Shown: positions 36,713-49,365, counted from the first letter of the stretch. The stretch is DNA of 64,000 bases from Peromyscus leucopus (GCF_004664715.2 NC_051069.1:9387001-9451000); one strand, 5' to 3'. Program-made: numbers and translations. Notes: generated by a model not told the origin, from the sequence alone.

Positions 36713-36886
36713 AAATTTATTTTTAAACAAAATCACTTTATTCTAATTAACTCACAAATAAAAATATCATACAGCTACATTAAGGAAACTGCTCAAGCAC
36801 TTGCCCAGTTCCCAGCTCTACATCTCAATGAATTTCTTCACAGTGAGAATGGCTATTCTAAAGCAATAGAGCTTCAGGTGGAGCTT

Positions 36887-37270
36887 TGTGGTGGTGTGAG
36901 TAAGAACGGCCTTCATAGGCTCCTAGATTTGAATGCTTGGTCACTGTGGAGTGACACTGTTTGAACGGATTAGGAAGTGTGGCTTGCTGGAAGTGTGTCA
37001 TTGGGGGCAAGCTCTGAGGTTTCAAAAGCCCTCGCCAAGGCCAGAATTTCTATCTGTCTCGCTTTCTCTCTCCTCTCTCTCTACCCGTGGCTCAGGATGT
37101 AGTTCTCAGCTACTGCTCCAGCATCTGCCTATATGCTGCCATGCTTCCTGTCATGTTGATAATGGACGAAACCTCTGAAACTGTAAGCCAACCCCAATTA
37201 AATGCTTTTGTTTACAAGAGTTGCCATGACCATGGTGTCTCTTCACAGCAATAGAACACTGACCAAGACA
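36887..37270 (+). mobile_element. Rodent MaLR solo LTR, MT type
   Basis: Starts tgtggtggtgtgagtaag and ends ctgaccaagaca (TG...CA). Internal phrases tgaatgcttggtcactgtgg, tgccatgcttcctgtcatg and ccaaccccaattaaatgc are typical MT-family sequence with an ATTAAA signal. Confidence 0.85.
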
Positions 37271-37759
37271 ACTATCAATTGCATTTCATCCTCCCAACTT
37301 CACATCCCCCCTTTTTTAAAGTAGTAAGTTTGTCTTTGTGATGGCTATTCTAATACACTTTTAACTTTCTTTTCCTATATTTACAATCAATATATAACAA
37401 AAAAGTCTACTTGTGAGTTGGCAGCATCACAAGACATCACAGTCATATGATCAAATAATTAAGGGGGAAAGAAAAAGGTGTCAGGAGAATTCTCCTGAGG
37501 TGTGCGATCTGTGAGACTTTGGTAGGAAACGACACCAGGAAGGTGCTGGAGTTTGGAAATAGGGCAGTCATATTGTGTAGTTTTGAGGAATGAGTATGAG
37601 GTCAAGAAGTGGGACTTCTGGCAAGATGGAGACTAGCTAGGGAAGGGATCATTTCATCTGTAACAGTCTGAGAACTTGAAACATCCTGTTTTCAAGTGTG
37701 GAAATACACTTTCTATCATGAGTAATTTATTAGTAACCATCTGATAGTTTTAACAATTA

Positions 37760-37885
37760 ATAACCATTTGTATTCATCTGGCACCTTTCTTCAAAAGAGC
37801 TCAAAGCACTTTGCATTTGTTATCTCATTAATTCCCCACATTGTCCCTGTGGGGAAAGTAATAAGTATCTTAACATTTAAATGTT
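37760..37885 (+). mobile_element. MIR SINE fragment
   Basis: gagctcaaagcactttgcat, ttatctcattaattcccc and gtccctgtggggaaagtaa match the MIR 3' half. Confidence 0.6.
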
Positions 37886-38071
37886 TATCTTTCAAAATTT
37901 CTCAAGCATACATTAATTATATTTTCAAAACTATAAATGTTCATTAGTTTTATTTTACTGTTCCTCTAGCTTTAATGTGCAAAGCTCATTTGTTCAATCC
38001 CTTGAATGCACTAATCATAGTCTTATTTGGAAAACTATAAGATGGCAAGATCACGTGAGGGTGGAAGGGAG

Positions 38072-38180
38072 AAAGCATTTGCTCTTGTTATTTTCCCTTC
38101 CAAGTACGAACCAGGTTGGACCCTGCTTAGCTTCCAAGATCAGACAAGACTTGTATTTTCAGGATGATATGGCCATAGTC
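38072..38180 (-). pseudogene. 5S rRNA pseudogene
   Basis: Minus-strand reading begins at about 38180 with the 5S 5' end (gactatggccatat) and continues through cttggaagctaagcagggtc and aacctggttcgtacttgg, the conserved 5S internal control region. About 85 nt align clearly. The 3' portion (38072-38092) is degraded. Substitutions in stem regions and an interrupted 3' part make function unlikely. Confidence 0.82.
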
Positions 38181-38262
38181 TACGTTTGCTTTTCTCACTA
38201 GAAAATGTTTGGTTCAACCCACTGCACGTGCAAACGGAGTGTGCTGGGGATCCTTTCTCTTT

Positions 38263-38662
38263 TGTTATATGGTTTCAATGTGCCCCCAAAGGTATGTGTG
38301 CTGGTAGCTTAGTCTCCAGGTGTAACAGTCCTGAAAGCTGGAAGATCAGAACCTGATGAGAGGAAGATAGTTAGGTCACAGCTAACCCTTGGAAGAGGTT
38401 AATGCAGTTCTCCAAGGATGGAGTTAATGTTTCACAAGAGCCAGTGATAAAACAAGGCTACCACACATGCTGGACTTTTGTAGACAGCTCTTTGTTGCTC
38501 TTTCCCATTCTGTCATACAACCAAGGGTCTCCTAGTCAGATGCTAGCACTATGTTGTTTGGAGTTTCTAGCTATAAAATGATGAACCAAATAAACATGTC
38601 ATTGTTATAAAGAACCGATCCTCAGGTATTTTGTTATAGTAACACAGAATGGACTGAGCCAC
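38263..38662 (+). mobile_element. MaLR-type LTR (MST/MLT1-like)
   Basis: Starts tgttatatggtttcaatgtg. Middle agaggttaatgcagttctcc and end aataaacatgtcattgttat, then agtaacacagaatggactga. This is the full-length order of an ancient MaLR LTR. Confidence 0.75.
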
Positions 38663-39339
38663 CATTCCTTCCACAGTAAATGCCACAGATTAGTCATCAC
38701 TATATCTAAGAGCCTGGGCTATTATTTATATCACTGTTTAAACCCAGATGTATACTCCTGGAGCTATTGGAGCTACATCCCAAAGAAACAGACTTAGTAA
38801 GGGCCCCCAGGAACTTTTTGATGCAGCCCCCCTTCTCTTTAGTCTAGTCATATCTTCTACAATTTTCCATCTAGATAAATGGCAGATGGTAATACCTGCT
38901 CCTTAGGGAAGCCACAGAGATTAAATAGCCAATGCTGGGAGAGTATTTCAAAGATGAAACATTCTGCATAAATGTTTAAGCATTAGTATTACATTGCTAC
39001 TTCAAATGGAAGTTCTAACTTTGAAATGTGATTATACACTTTCCAGGGGAAAAAAAAACTTCATAACTACATATATAGGTTTATTTTTCACTCTAACAAT
39101 CTAACTCATGGTTGTGAAACTTTATTGCACTTGATGGAAGGCCTTGGCTTTTATTAGTTTTAAACTGCTGGTTTCTGGGGTATTTATGTAAATGAGGGAA
39201 GACACCAAAACAGTAAATAACAAGCATGTCCCTGCTGTTTAAAAATCTGTTGGTAAAAACAACCTAAATATAGCACAGGAAAATACAGCTTTGATACCAA
39301 TACATAAAGTAGATTTGGGAGGTTTTGTTTTAATTTTTT

Positions 39340-39845
39340 GTCTGTGTTTGTATGTGTGGGAAGGCACATTTGTGTTGAATGCATGTGCACATGTGTGCAT
39401 ACAAATGTAAAGACCACAGGACAGCCCTGGGAATTGTTGCTCAGGTACTCTCTATCTTTACTTTTTTTTTGGGGGGGGGGGTTCGAGACAGGGTTTCTCT
39501 GTGTAGCTTTGTGCCTTTCCTGGGACTCACTTGGTAGTCCAGGCTGGCCTCGAACTCATAGAGATCCACCTGCCTCTGCCTCTCGAGTGCTGGGATTAAA
39601 GGCGTGCACCACCACCGCCCGGCCCCTATCTTTACTTTTAAGGTAGATTCTCTCACTGGCCTGGAATTCCCCAGGTAGGCTAGCTAGTTGGCCAGTAAGC
39701 AGCAGACAACCACCTGTCTCAGCCTACCCAGCAATGAGATTACAAGTGTACATCACCATGATTGGCTTAAAAAGAAAAAAAGTGGGTTCTGGGTCCTCAT
39801 GCTTGCAAGTTAAGCACTTTGCTGACTAAGCCATCATCCCAGCCC
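39340..39845 (-). mobile_element. B4-family SINE split by a B1
   Basis: The B4 right half (39640-39845) ends with antisense head agcactttgctgactaagcc. The left half (39340-39465) carries the TG-rich end. The body is interrupted by the B1 at 39466-39625. Confidence 0.65.
39466..39625 (-). mobile_element. B1 SINE inserted in a B4
   Basis: Near-consensus cricetid B1 with a 14-bp perfect target duplication ctatctttactttt at 39452-39465 and 39626-39639. A G-run of 11 at 39471-39481 disrupts the tail side. Confidence 0.95.
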
Positions 39846-40159
39846 TTGGTTTTATGCTTTGTTTTTGGATAATGGATTTTCCCCAAAGCATTTCTTTGCC
39901 ACTCTAACATTTCACTTCATGTCTACAATTATCGTGCTCACACAACAGTGTGTGTTTGTGTGTGTGTGTGTGCACACGTGTGCTCACCACCACACATACA
40001 TACCTAGAAGAAAGAAAAAGAGGAGAAGGGATGGAAGAAGGGATGAGAGAAACAACAACAAACTCCAATCATTTGCAACAGCAGTGAAAAATCAGAATGG
40101 TATAAATGTTCAACAAGCCTTTTGTGGGTTATTTCCCATGAAAGACCTCCATGTAACTT

Positions 40160-40620
40160 AGAAATCATATGTTACTATGCCTATCACATAATCTAGCCAT
40201 TCCACTGGTAGGTATTTATCCAAGAGAAAAGAAAACTCATGCTCATAGAAGTACTTATAATAAAAGTCTATAGGAACTTCCAAATAAAAACTGGGAACCA
40301 CCCACTGTCCAAGAAGTGATAAACAGTTGAAAAAACACTGAATGATATAATACAATGGGATACTATTCAGCAACAAAAAAGAGTGAAGTACTGATAAACT
40401 CAATTACATAAAAGAATCTCTAATTATATGGAATTAAGAACTTCAGACAGAAAGGGTGTATATTTATTTAACATTCTAGGAATTATAAACTGTAGGAAAT
40501 GTTTACCTGGGTGAACTAGGGTGAGGGGAAGCAGGGAGGTGATAAAGGGGAAAAGATAAAATTCTGAGGGTGGTAGACTATTCACTGTTGAAATCCAAGT
40601 GGTTTTTGGATGTATGCACA
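40160..40620 (+). mobile_element. Ancient L1 3' fragment (L1M-type)
   Basis: tctagccattccactggtag, gggatactattcagcaaca and gaagtactgataaactcaa follow L1M 3' order. Confidence 0.65.
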
Positions 40621-41149
40621 TATTGAAACATCAGACTTTACACTTTAAATATTGCTAAAGATAAACAAGACCACATACTGGTTAAAGTGGGTCAGGGCAC
40701 ATTTAATCAGGTTTGTACTAGCTATAGCAATAGGGGGTAAGAGTCCAGGGTGAACTGAAATCAACCTTGATAATAAAGAGGTACCTGGGCATTGTGAGGA
40801 GAAAATGAAACAGGAAACAGAAAGCTGCTTGGTAGAGTGAGACAGGTAAAAAATAACTAGAAGGAAGGTGCTGGTCCATGTGAAACTCACTTATGAATGC
40901 AGGCTCCTCTCCTCCCACAGAGCTGGAGTGTCAGGGGCCCTGTCTTCAGGTACTCACCTGAGTAAGGAGTAAATCCTTTTAGCAAACTTGTGTTTTCTCC
41001 AGCAGGTACTTTAAAGAGGGCTAGTATTACCTAGGACAGGGCTTCTTAAACACTTTCCACTACTGATACCTTTTCACCTTTACACAGCTCTGGGCATACA
41101 GATATATAAAACAGGCATGCCAATAAAACACTTACTGAATTTTTCAAAA

Positions 41150-41500
41150 AAAATTTATTGAATAATTTTTTAATGAAATTTAAGTCATAAATTTATATGC
41201 ATATAATTTTGCCATTTATTAAAGATGAAAGCAAATTTCCCTACTAATGAGATGGATATGCTTGCATATTTTTACATAAAGAATTGAATCAGCTTAATAT
41301 TTGGTACTACAAAACATACATCTTCAATAATTTTCAGAGTAGACAAATACTCTTATATCAGCACTGTGAATGTTACTTTGCATAAATATGTAGTACAGAA
41401 TGGCATAAATATGTTTAGGATTATTTCATAAATTGTTGGAAATTATGTCCTAATGCCAAGCCAAAATTTATTGAATAATTTTTTAATGAAATTTAAGTCA
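41150..41500 (+). repeat. Exact 38-bp direct repeat, 313 bp apart
   Basis: A 38-bp AT-rich sequence (beginning aaaatttattgaataatt, ending gaaatttaagtca) occurs identically at 41150-41187 and 41463-41500. The intervening 275 bp matches no repeat I know. The surroundings (cagggcttcttaaacacttt near 41040) resemble an old hAT-like element. Confidence 0.75.
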
Positions 41501-41948
41501 GCAATTCAAACATTTTTTATTTCAAACAGTATTTTTTAAAATAAAAATACTCTTAACACAATTTAATATAAAAATATTAATTTGACACTTACATTTTGAT
41601 AGATAATGATAATAATAAAAGTTTTTATTTTTGTATTTAAACTCATGTTTCTGTAAGACCAGAAAACTCTGCATGCAAAGTAAAAATACTACAATTTGTA
41701 ACATATAATAGTCTTAATCTGAGCTGAGATACTCAAGGCTACATTAACTGGCGTAGCATGGCTTGACAGGGTCATGTGCTCAGAACTAAAGTGGAGTGAA
41801 GTAGTGAGATGCACTGGGCAAACACTGACATAAAACAAGCTCATTCCACACTGATCCTGAATTAATGTTTAGATTTTGCTACCACCACGTTCAGTAATGC
41901 AAAGCTATCTGAGTTCACAATCCAAAGGTTAAGAAGCTGGATCTATGG

Positions 41949-43685
41949 TGCTGCGGGCCGCAGGAATATCATAAGAGCTCAGCTGGTTATGGCAAAGTCA
42001 CTACCTTGAGGAATCAGGGAATTCCTCCAGAGGAAGCCAAATCCCAAGGAGTTTTTGGTGTTACTTGGCTTGTTATATATCAGCTGTATTCTGTTATGAA
42101 AATCATGTGTGCCTTCATAGTTTTCCCAACTGATTTTTCCCTAAGAAGGGCTAACAATGTGGACTGATCACTCTCTAGACATACACATTCCAGGCATTTG
42201 GAGAACAGTCTCAGGAAAGGCTTTCTCTGGAATCAGCTATCTCCCCTAGCCACTTTCAAGGACTAAAGGAGACATCACCCAGGTGGTCACCCAATTTCCG
42301 AGGATTAACAGTGATAACAACCCACAGGCGAGTCTCCTGACTTAAGGTAAATTCCACAAGGGACACCGCCTAGGTCAGGTAGACATTAAGTAATAGCTTT
42401 ACACAATTTAGCTCAGACCCCTCCTTTCTTACAGCCTTACTAACTTTATAGACCTCTAACTACTTACCTAACCACTTCTAGGAATATTTAGATAACCTTC
42501 TGTGCTAACAGCTATGCTCAGCCAGAACTACCAGTTCAAGCCTCCCTGTAATTATCATTATTGGTAGCATCCGGCCAGGTCCATCACCGGATGGAGGAAA
42601 GTACCTTATCAGAGATACCTCTGTACTCTCTAAGAACAGACTTAAGCATCCAGGCTACCTGTTTGAGAAGGCCTGGTGGATGTGCTAATTAAGCTTAACT
42701 TCTTCCTTTCCCAAACCTTACCTCCAGTTCCAGATCTCCCTTTAACTATCACCAGAGGCATCTAGCTGTACACAGGTTGCCTAGAGACTGAGCACACTTT
42801 CCCCCACCCTGCAGAAAAACGGCAGACAGCTTGGACAGATAGGAGCCACAGGAAAAAAGAAGACAGTTTTATTTTCTCCCATTGACCTAGCAACTTATAG
42901 ATTTTTAACATCCTTTACCAAACACATTTAAGATTATAGTTGTGCACGTAAGATCCCTCTTCTTAGATATTACCCATATTTAGCCTTTAGTTAATTCATT
43001 AGTCACTTCCCCTTTGGGTCACAAATGGTAATTAACAACTAGTGCCCCTCTTTGTAATTCTTATCAACCCTCCATTTGATCCTGATAGTGGACAATCACT
43101 GCCTGAGGAAGTTCAGGCTGAGTGTCCTGGGTGGAGGGGAGGATTGTGATTTTGGGGAGATATATAACGGTAAAGCAGAGGACAGAAGAGGAAGAGAAGA
43201 GAATGGAAGAACTAGATGGATAAGAACTTGAGAGGAACGAACTGAGATGGGGAAGAACTAGATTGAAGAGCTAAAAGAGAGGACTAGAGGAACGAGATGG
43301 AAGATGAAGAAGAGCTAGATGGGGAAGAACAAGATGAGGAAGAGCCAGATGAGAGAGAAGGAGACGGGAGAGAAGCTGATAGGGGAAAGAACTAGATAGA
43401 TGAGAACCTAGAAGGGACAGAACTAGATGAAGGAATTAAGATAGAACCTAGAGGGGACAGTAGATAAATATAGAGAGAAATCAGGCAAGAAAGGAGCTAG
43501 ACATGAGAACAGAACTGAAGCTGTGTATAAAGGATGTTATGCCAGAGGAATTAAAGCAAGTGGACTATAGAACTTGGTGTGCTGAGATTATATTTCCTGA
43601 TAATAGTCCTCGCTGTTAGTAGTTCTCTCTCCTGAGCCCCTGGGATGTATAATATTAAGGCTGGTCCCTCTAATATTATACAAGA
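41949..43685 (+). mobile_element. Long ERV LTR (family C), solo, full-length form
   Basis: Starts tgctgcgggccgcaggaata. It shares extended near-identical blocks with the inverted copy at 54619-55627, for example cagctgtattctgttatgaa and agctttacacaatttag. It has about 730 bp (roughly 42415-43150) missing from the other copy. The purine-rich repeat block follows at 43180-43460. A candidate duplication ctatgg occurs at 41943-41948 and 43686-43691, but the right edge is uncertain. There is no gag or pol. Family name not recognised. Confidence 0.65.
43180..43460 (+). repeat. Purine-rich degenerate repeat, gaagaactagatgg-type units
   Basis: About a dozen imperfect repeats of a 12-18-nt unit resembling ggaagaactagatgg, almost all purine on the + strand, lying inside LTR family C. 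The inverted counterpart (pyrimidine-rich) is at 54900-55120. Confidence 0.75.
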
Positions 43686-43942
43686 CTATGGGATGAAGTC
43701 TTGAGCCTTACGAATCATGTTAGTGTTTGAGACATCATAGGCCAATGTTGAGGCCTGAGTGAGAAAAGGCACAGGGATGTCTGGCAGAAGTTTAGTCAAG
43801 GAGAGAATGTTTGTCAATGTGTTTAGGTTTTGAAAGTCAATAATATCTCACAAGGCTGTTTTGTTGTAATGGGGAGAATATTTTTGAGGAAATATTTAGT
43901 CACTATTAATAATCTCTCTTCTCTGTCTCTATCTGACTCCTC

Positions 43943-44047
<105 letters not shown>

Positions 44048-44160
44048 AGCTATATAGTTCAAGCTGATCTCAAACTCACGGTCCTCTTGCCTCTCACTGG
44101 CATTACAAGAATGCACTAGTTTAAGGAAGTGTTTTAAAACAGCATGAAGACTGCTAATAT

Positions 44161-44352
44161 AGGCAGCTGAGAGATGTCTCTGTGGTTAAGGTTCTTGCTG
44201 CTCTTCCAGAGAACTTGAGTTTGGTTTCTAGCACTCACTTCAGACAGCTCACAAGTATCTGTAACTCCAAATCCAAAGGATCCAATGACCTCTTCTGGCC
44301 TGTGTAAGTACCCACATGCAGACACACATACACATAATTATTTTAATATAAA
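44161..44352 (+). mobile_element. B3/B2-type SINE
   Basis: Head ggcagctgagagatgtctct, body tccaatgacctcttctggcc, A-rich tail. Confidence 0.8.
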
Positions 44353-45283
44353 GAAAATTGTGACATATTATGACTTTAAAAATATGTACATAGTATATGC
44401 AATGTACACACACTGAGATTATAAGAACAACCACTAAGTGATTACTTATTGATGGGATCTTTTTGTTGTTGTTGTTCCATAATGAACCTGTGTAACATTA
44501 ATGGAAAAAATGAAACAGTCTAATTTTATGGGAAGGGTTTGCACAGAAATACATATGAGCATATATAAGGTGTACTACCCCAAGCAATAATGAGCTATGA
44601 ATGACAACCTGAGAATGTTATCACCATCACCCAAGCAGCTAAGGATGCTATCAGAGAGTAACAGCATGTTCCTTAGCACTCTGGACACTATTTTCATTCT
44701 AAGCTTACCATCCTTACCTACTTCTAGAATTCATGCCACACCATTTTTGTGCAATACCTACCCAAGCAAATAGACACTGCATTAATGGGCAAATGAGCTC
44801 ACTCACCTCCAAGTATTTCAAAGAACACAATAATATTAGTGTGGTATTTATAGATATTGTAAATGGTGTGGAATACATATGGTACCTGCCTTAGATTTAA
44901 ATGTCTTAATGTGTTTTAGGTTTCATTTATATTATTAATGGACAATAATCTCTCCTCTCTGATTATCAGTTTCCTAGTACATAAAACAGGAAATGTAACT
45001 GATGTTTGTTTCCTTCCAGCTCTAGAATTTTATGACTTTTGCTCCCATCATCAAAGTTTCAGAAAGGCAAAATTATACACGTCACAGATGTTTTATTCTT
45101 CTAGCTTGTTTTTTCATTTATTACAAACAATGGATAAAAGCATTTTGAGATTATTTTTGTAACTGTATGGCTTTTTAATCTTCTCCATCTATTACCCAAA
45201 GGGTTGTGATTCTCAAATGGTTAAATTTTTGTATTGGTTTTGAAATACCTCATTACAATACCAACATTTTTCTGATAGCATTC

Positions 45284-45330
<47 letters not shown>
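45284..45330 (+). repeat. (TATC)n microsatellite
   Basis: About 12 perfect tetranucleotide units. Confidence 0.95.
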
Positions 45331-45331
<1 letters not shown>

Positions 45332-45339
45332 AGAGTCAA

Positions 45340-45530
45340 GTCTTTCAGTGGCCTGGGCTTCATCACTGGTTAGTCAGTGAGCCTAGGGACTCTCCTGTCT
45401 CTGCCTTCCCAGTATTGGGATTACAGGTACACAGCCTCTACCCCCTTTACTTTTTTTAAACAGGGATTCTGGGAGCCAAATGCAGGTCTTCACGCTAGGA
45501 AGAAAAGCCCTTTGCCAACTGCCATAGAAG
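45340..45530 (-). mobile_element. B4-like SINE fragment
   Basis: tctgccttcccagtattggg with attacaggtacacagcctc, then gccaaatgcaggtcttcac read as an antisense B4 body. Confidence 0.5.
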
Positions 45531-46198
45531 GTGTTCTTTTGACTGAAGCCAAATCTTTCAATAAGAAGCTAAATATGATCCTATATTGAATGATTTATTT
45601 GGGGGGGGGTTCACACTGTACATGGAACTTTTAGTTATTGTTTAATTATTGTTAGTCAATTAAAGTTATGGAAACATTTTATTTTTAAGTATTTTTGCCC
45701 AAACCGACATAATAATACACTCTTTACTAGAATATCTTTATATAGTCATATGGACTATAAATTAGAATAAAAATATTAACGTGGAAATTTTTGTTCCTAT
45801 ACAAATCAAAGCATATATCTTCCTTTTATCTCTGCTTTTTAGGGACAGAATGAAGAGCTGAAGTGCTAGCTCTGATCAGTATCAAAAAGGAGATGATGTA
45901 TTTGGTAACATTCTACTTTGCTATGTAGCTGACCTAGTCCCTAATGACTCCATCTACAAGATGTGTAACATTGGTGGTAAAACTAGTTCTGCCTGGTACC
46001 TCTATTCCCATCTTCTAATAGAATCCTAACATGTCCCTGTATATCCTGGGCCACATCTGCTGCCAGCAGGCACAAGAAATTGTTCTGACATCTATGGACC
46101 AAAGCCTCAGAAAGGAACTGGGAGGAAGACAGTTCTCTATCAATCTGTGAGGAGCACACTGATTGTCAGGACAAAAATTATACCTAAAAAACTTTCCT

Positions 46199-46343
46199 TC
46201 TTTTGAGACAATGTCTCACTGTGTAGCTCCTGCTGGCCTGGAACTTGCTTTGTAGACTAGGCTGACTTTGAACCCACAGAGATATACTTCCCTCTACCTC
46301 TGGAATGCTGGAGTTAAAGACATGTACTGCCATGCCTGGCTCT
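46199..46343 (-). mobile_element. B1 SINE, diverged
   Basis: Antisense: cttttgagacaatgtctcac at left, catgtactgccatgcctggc at right. Confidence 0.8.
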
Positions 46344-47146
46344 AAAACACTTTCTCAACTTCACTGCAAGGCAGAAATTGCCATTGTAAATGTATTATGA
46401 TCAGTTCAGAGAGTCTTGGCATCAAAACCAGGATGACAAAAACAGAGATAGTATCAGCTTTTAAGTCTACTTAGGAACACTTTTCAGAAGATTACTTCAC
46501 AGAGTTTTAAATTTTTTCTACTTACAAAAGCCTTTGTATATTAATCTTTAAAGAAAAAACACAGAGGGTCACAGAGCTTCTTCAAAAATCAAAAACCAAA
46601 AATAGGAAATCATAGAGAAGAAAACATTTAAATACCAACTATTATTCATAATTTTAACTACTGTCAACATTCTAGAGTGTGTCTACTCTCAGGACCTAGG
46701 GCCTGTGCACTGCATTCCACTGCCTAACACACTCCTTGCAGCATTCAAATCTCCATTCAACTTTCACCAGACCAGGTAGACCTCACTTGGCCACCTCCCT
46801 AATGTAGTACCTATACTACTCTGTTTCTTTCCCATGCTTTATTTTTCTATAGGGTACCTGATAAGCACATGTCATATTATATATTACAAAATAGGCTTGT
46901 TTTTTTATTGTCTATCTCACCCAACAACATGTAAGCTTGAAGACATGTATATATACAAACATGTACAAACATATACATCTTCTAGAACATTACTTATCAA
47001 CAGTAGGATATTTAATTAATATATATCACATTTGTACTTTCGTCTAATATGTATTGTTTCTATATAATGATTTATTCTTCATGTATAAAACGTTTTAAAT
47101 ACTGTTTTTAGACTTTTTCATTTAGGAATAAATTATGAAATCAGAG

Positions 47147-47345
47147 CTAAAGAAATGACTTAGAGGACAAGATGCATACTACTCTTGCAGAGAACCTGAG
47201 TTCAGTTCCCAGCACCCATACTGGACAGTCTACAATGGCCTCTAACTCCAGTTCCAGGGGATATAATGACCTCTTCTGGCTTCCTCAGACACCTGCTCTC
47301 ATATGTGTGTGCATATATACAGATACATAATTTTAAAAAATATTA
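47147..47345 (+). mobile_element. B3/B2-type SINE
   Basis: Body cctgagttcagttcccagca, aactccagttccaggggat and tcttctggcttcctcagaca, A-rich end. Confidence 0.8.
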
Positions 47346-47410
47346 ATTATGAAGTAATATTAGAAATTCTTACTCAATAAGGTTTGAGTAACAGTACAAA
47401 GGGTGTTTTT

Positions 47411-47590
47411 TCTTTTGTTTTGTTTTGTTTGTTTTTTTTTTTTTTTTTTTTGGTTTTTCGAGACAGGGTTTCTCTGTGTAGCTTTGTGCCTCTCCTGGAA
47501 CTCACTTGGTAGCCCAGGCTGGCCTCGAACTCACAGAGATCCACCTGGCTCTGCTGGGATTAAAGGCGTGCGCCACTACCGCCCGGCGTC
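47411..47590 (-). mobile_element. B1 SINE with internal deletion
   Basis: 15-bp perfect target duplication acaaagggtgttttt (47396-47410 and 47591-47605) brackets a T-rich tail and an antisense B1. About 17 bp are missing around the tgcctcccgagtgc segment. Confidence 0.95.
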
Positions 47591-47945
47591 ACAAAGGGTG
47601 TTTTTAAAACTCTTGCTGTTATTCCAGTGCACAAGCATTTAATGCAGCATGTCAATGTTAACTAGCTAAAAAGATTATTAGTGATATGAGAAATGCCTAA
47701 TATTTATATGGTTTCAACGTATTTTAGTTGAGTCTTCCAATAAAACTCAAGGTAAGAAACCACAAATTTGAAAAGTTTACATATTTGCACTAAAGAATAA
47801 AACTAGAAATATGATGTCTAGATACAAAGCTGGGCTTATTTGTATCTGAAGCCTGGGCTTTTCACTGTACCTTAATTTTATAGATAAATAATTCATGCTT
47901 AAACAGGGGAAATGATGGGCTCATCGTTTCCTTAAAAAAGCATAT

Positions 47946-48020
47946 ATAGCTGGGGTTATACTTCAATGGTAGAGTCCTTGCATAGTAAGTATAAAATTCA
48001 GGGTTCAACCCTAGGACACA
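47946..48020 (+). mobile_element. ID-type SINE (tRNA-derived)
   Basis: agctggggttatacttcaat, ggtagagtccttgcatagta and gggttcaaccctaggac follow the ID element with its tRNA-like A and B boxes. Diverged. Confidence 0.7.
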
Positions 48021-48199
48021 CAGAGAGAATACAGAGATAGAAACCTGAGACCCCTGAGACCCTGCCCAAAGCTCTCTCAACTACACTATCTATCAGATAC
48101 ATGCTGGCTCAGTAAATTAGAAGGAAAAAAAAACCCTAAATGACCACAGAGTTAAAATGGCGACTAATATACAAGGTTACACTTTCCTGAAGATTCCAC

Positions 48200-49350
48200 A
48201 GTGTATATAACTGGTTCTGCCATGTGCCAACTTGATGACACTTGCAATCCTCAGCTTATTTGATGTAGTTGGGAAGCAAATGAGATTCCAGTACCCCTGT
48301 TGTGCATAGGTGCTCAAGGAGCATTTCCTCATGGCAGGGAAGTGCCCTATATTTACAGTATTTGATCCAGTTTAACAGCAAGATTAAGTGTTAAAATTAG
48401 CCTTGTAAAAGTTTTCACCCTAGTTCACACAAAAACAAGATTCTGAGATTATGACTTGCAATTTTTCATGAGTTGATTTATCTGAATAAACCTATAAGGT
48501 TTTGAACCATTAAGCATTCGATTTAGAACAAAAAGTAGTGTACAGAAGAATAAACCGAGAAATGGAACAGATTTGTTTCCTGTAATAATTATGAACAATA
48601 TCTCAAACTCAGCATCCTTGGACCACTGAGCTGTGTAGGATGAATGTGCTAATTAATCAATTACTATCCAACAATGTACCCTGTTTATTTACTGAAATGC
48701 ACTAGAAACATGTGCAGAACTAGTAATTATTAATCATCTTCAGTAACAAAGATGATTCAAGTTCACCTTCATATAATTAATAGAGCATGCAGTTAGCTTT
48801 AACATCTTGCTTTATTAGAAACGGCAATAAGGAATCAAAGAAAAGAGCTAAACCACAAGTTGTGGTTCACTGAGATACTGGCTTGGATTAATGTGCACAT
48901 TATCCATAGCAGCAGTATTACTCACACCCATCTAAACGATGACCAGATGCTCTCCCCATGAAAATGCAACTTTGACAAACTAAATTTTGATTTTGAATAA
49001 AACTCTCAAGTTTTCCAGAAAGTTATAAAACCAAAAACCAGTAGAAGCTCAGGCGTCTCATATAAAATCCATACTTAGGACTTGATGACTGACTTGGATT
49101 TGTGAGCCTAGTCTGTGTAGCCAAACTCCTTAACTCATGACCCTCACTTTAAATATTCTAAAACGTTCTTTTCAATATGCATATTCACAATTAAATGCAG
49201 GAAAATTTGCAGTTAATCTGATTTTGAAAAAATATTCATTCTTTTGGTTTCAAAATTATCATATATCCTTTTACCACAAATTCTCTTTGGGCCAGATGGA
49301 CTAAATGGGCTATATTTTGAGTCTAGAAAGCTATAAGCATGCAGCATGTC
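48200..49350. other. Unique AT-rich block, candidate conserved non-coding element
   Basis: No repeat is recognised. 48560-48850 is dense in homeodomain-type cores (ctaattaatcaattact, agtaattattaatcatc, tataattaatag). The stretch ends at the target site of the ERV at 49366. Confidence 0.4.
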
Positions 49351-49365
49351 AGAGATGCTAGACTG

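Noticed and set aside
47946..48020. tRNA-like sequence, also at 58366-58440
   Set aside because: A and B box-like motifs belong to diverged ID SINEs, not to tRNA genes. No cloverleaf is maintained.
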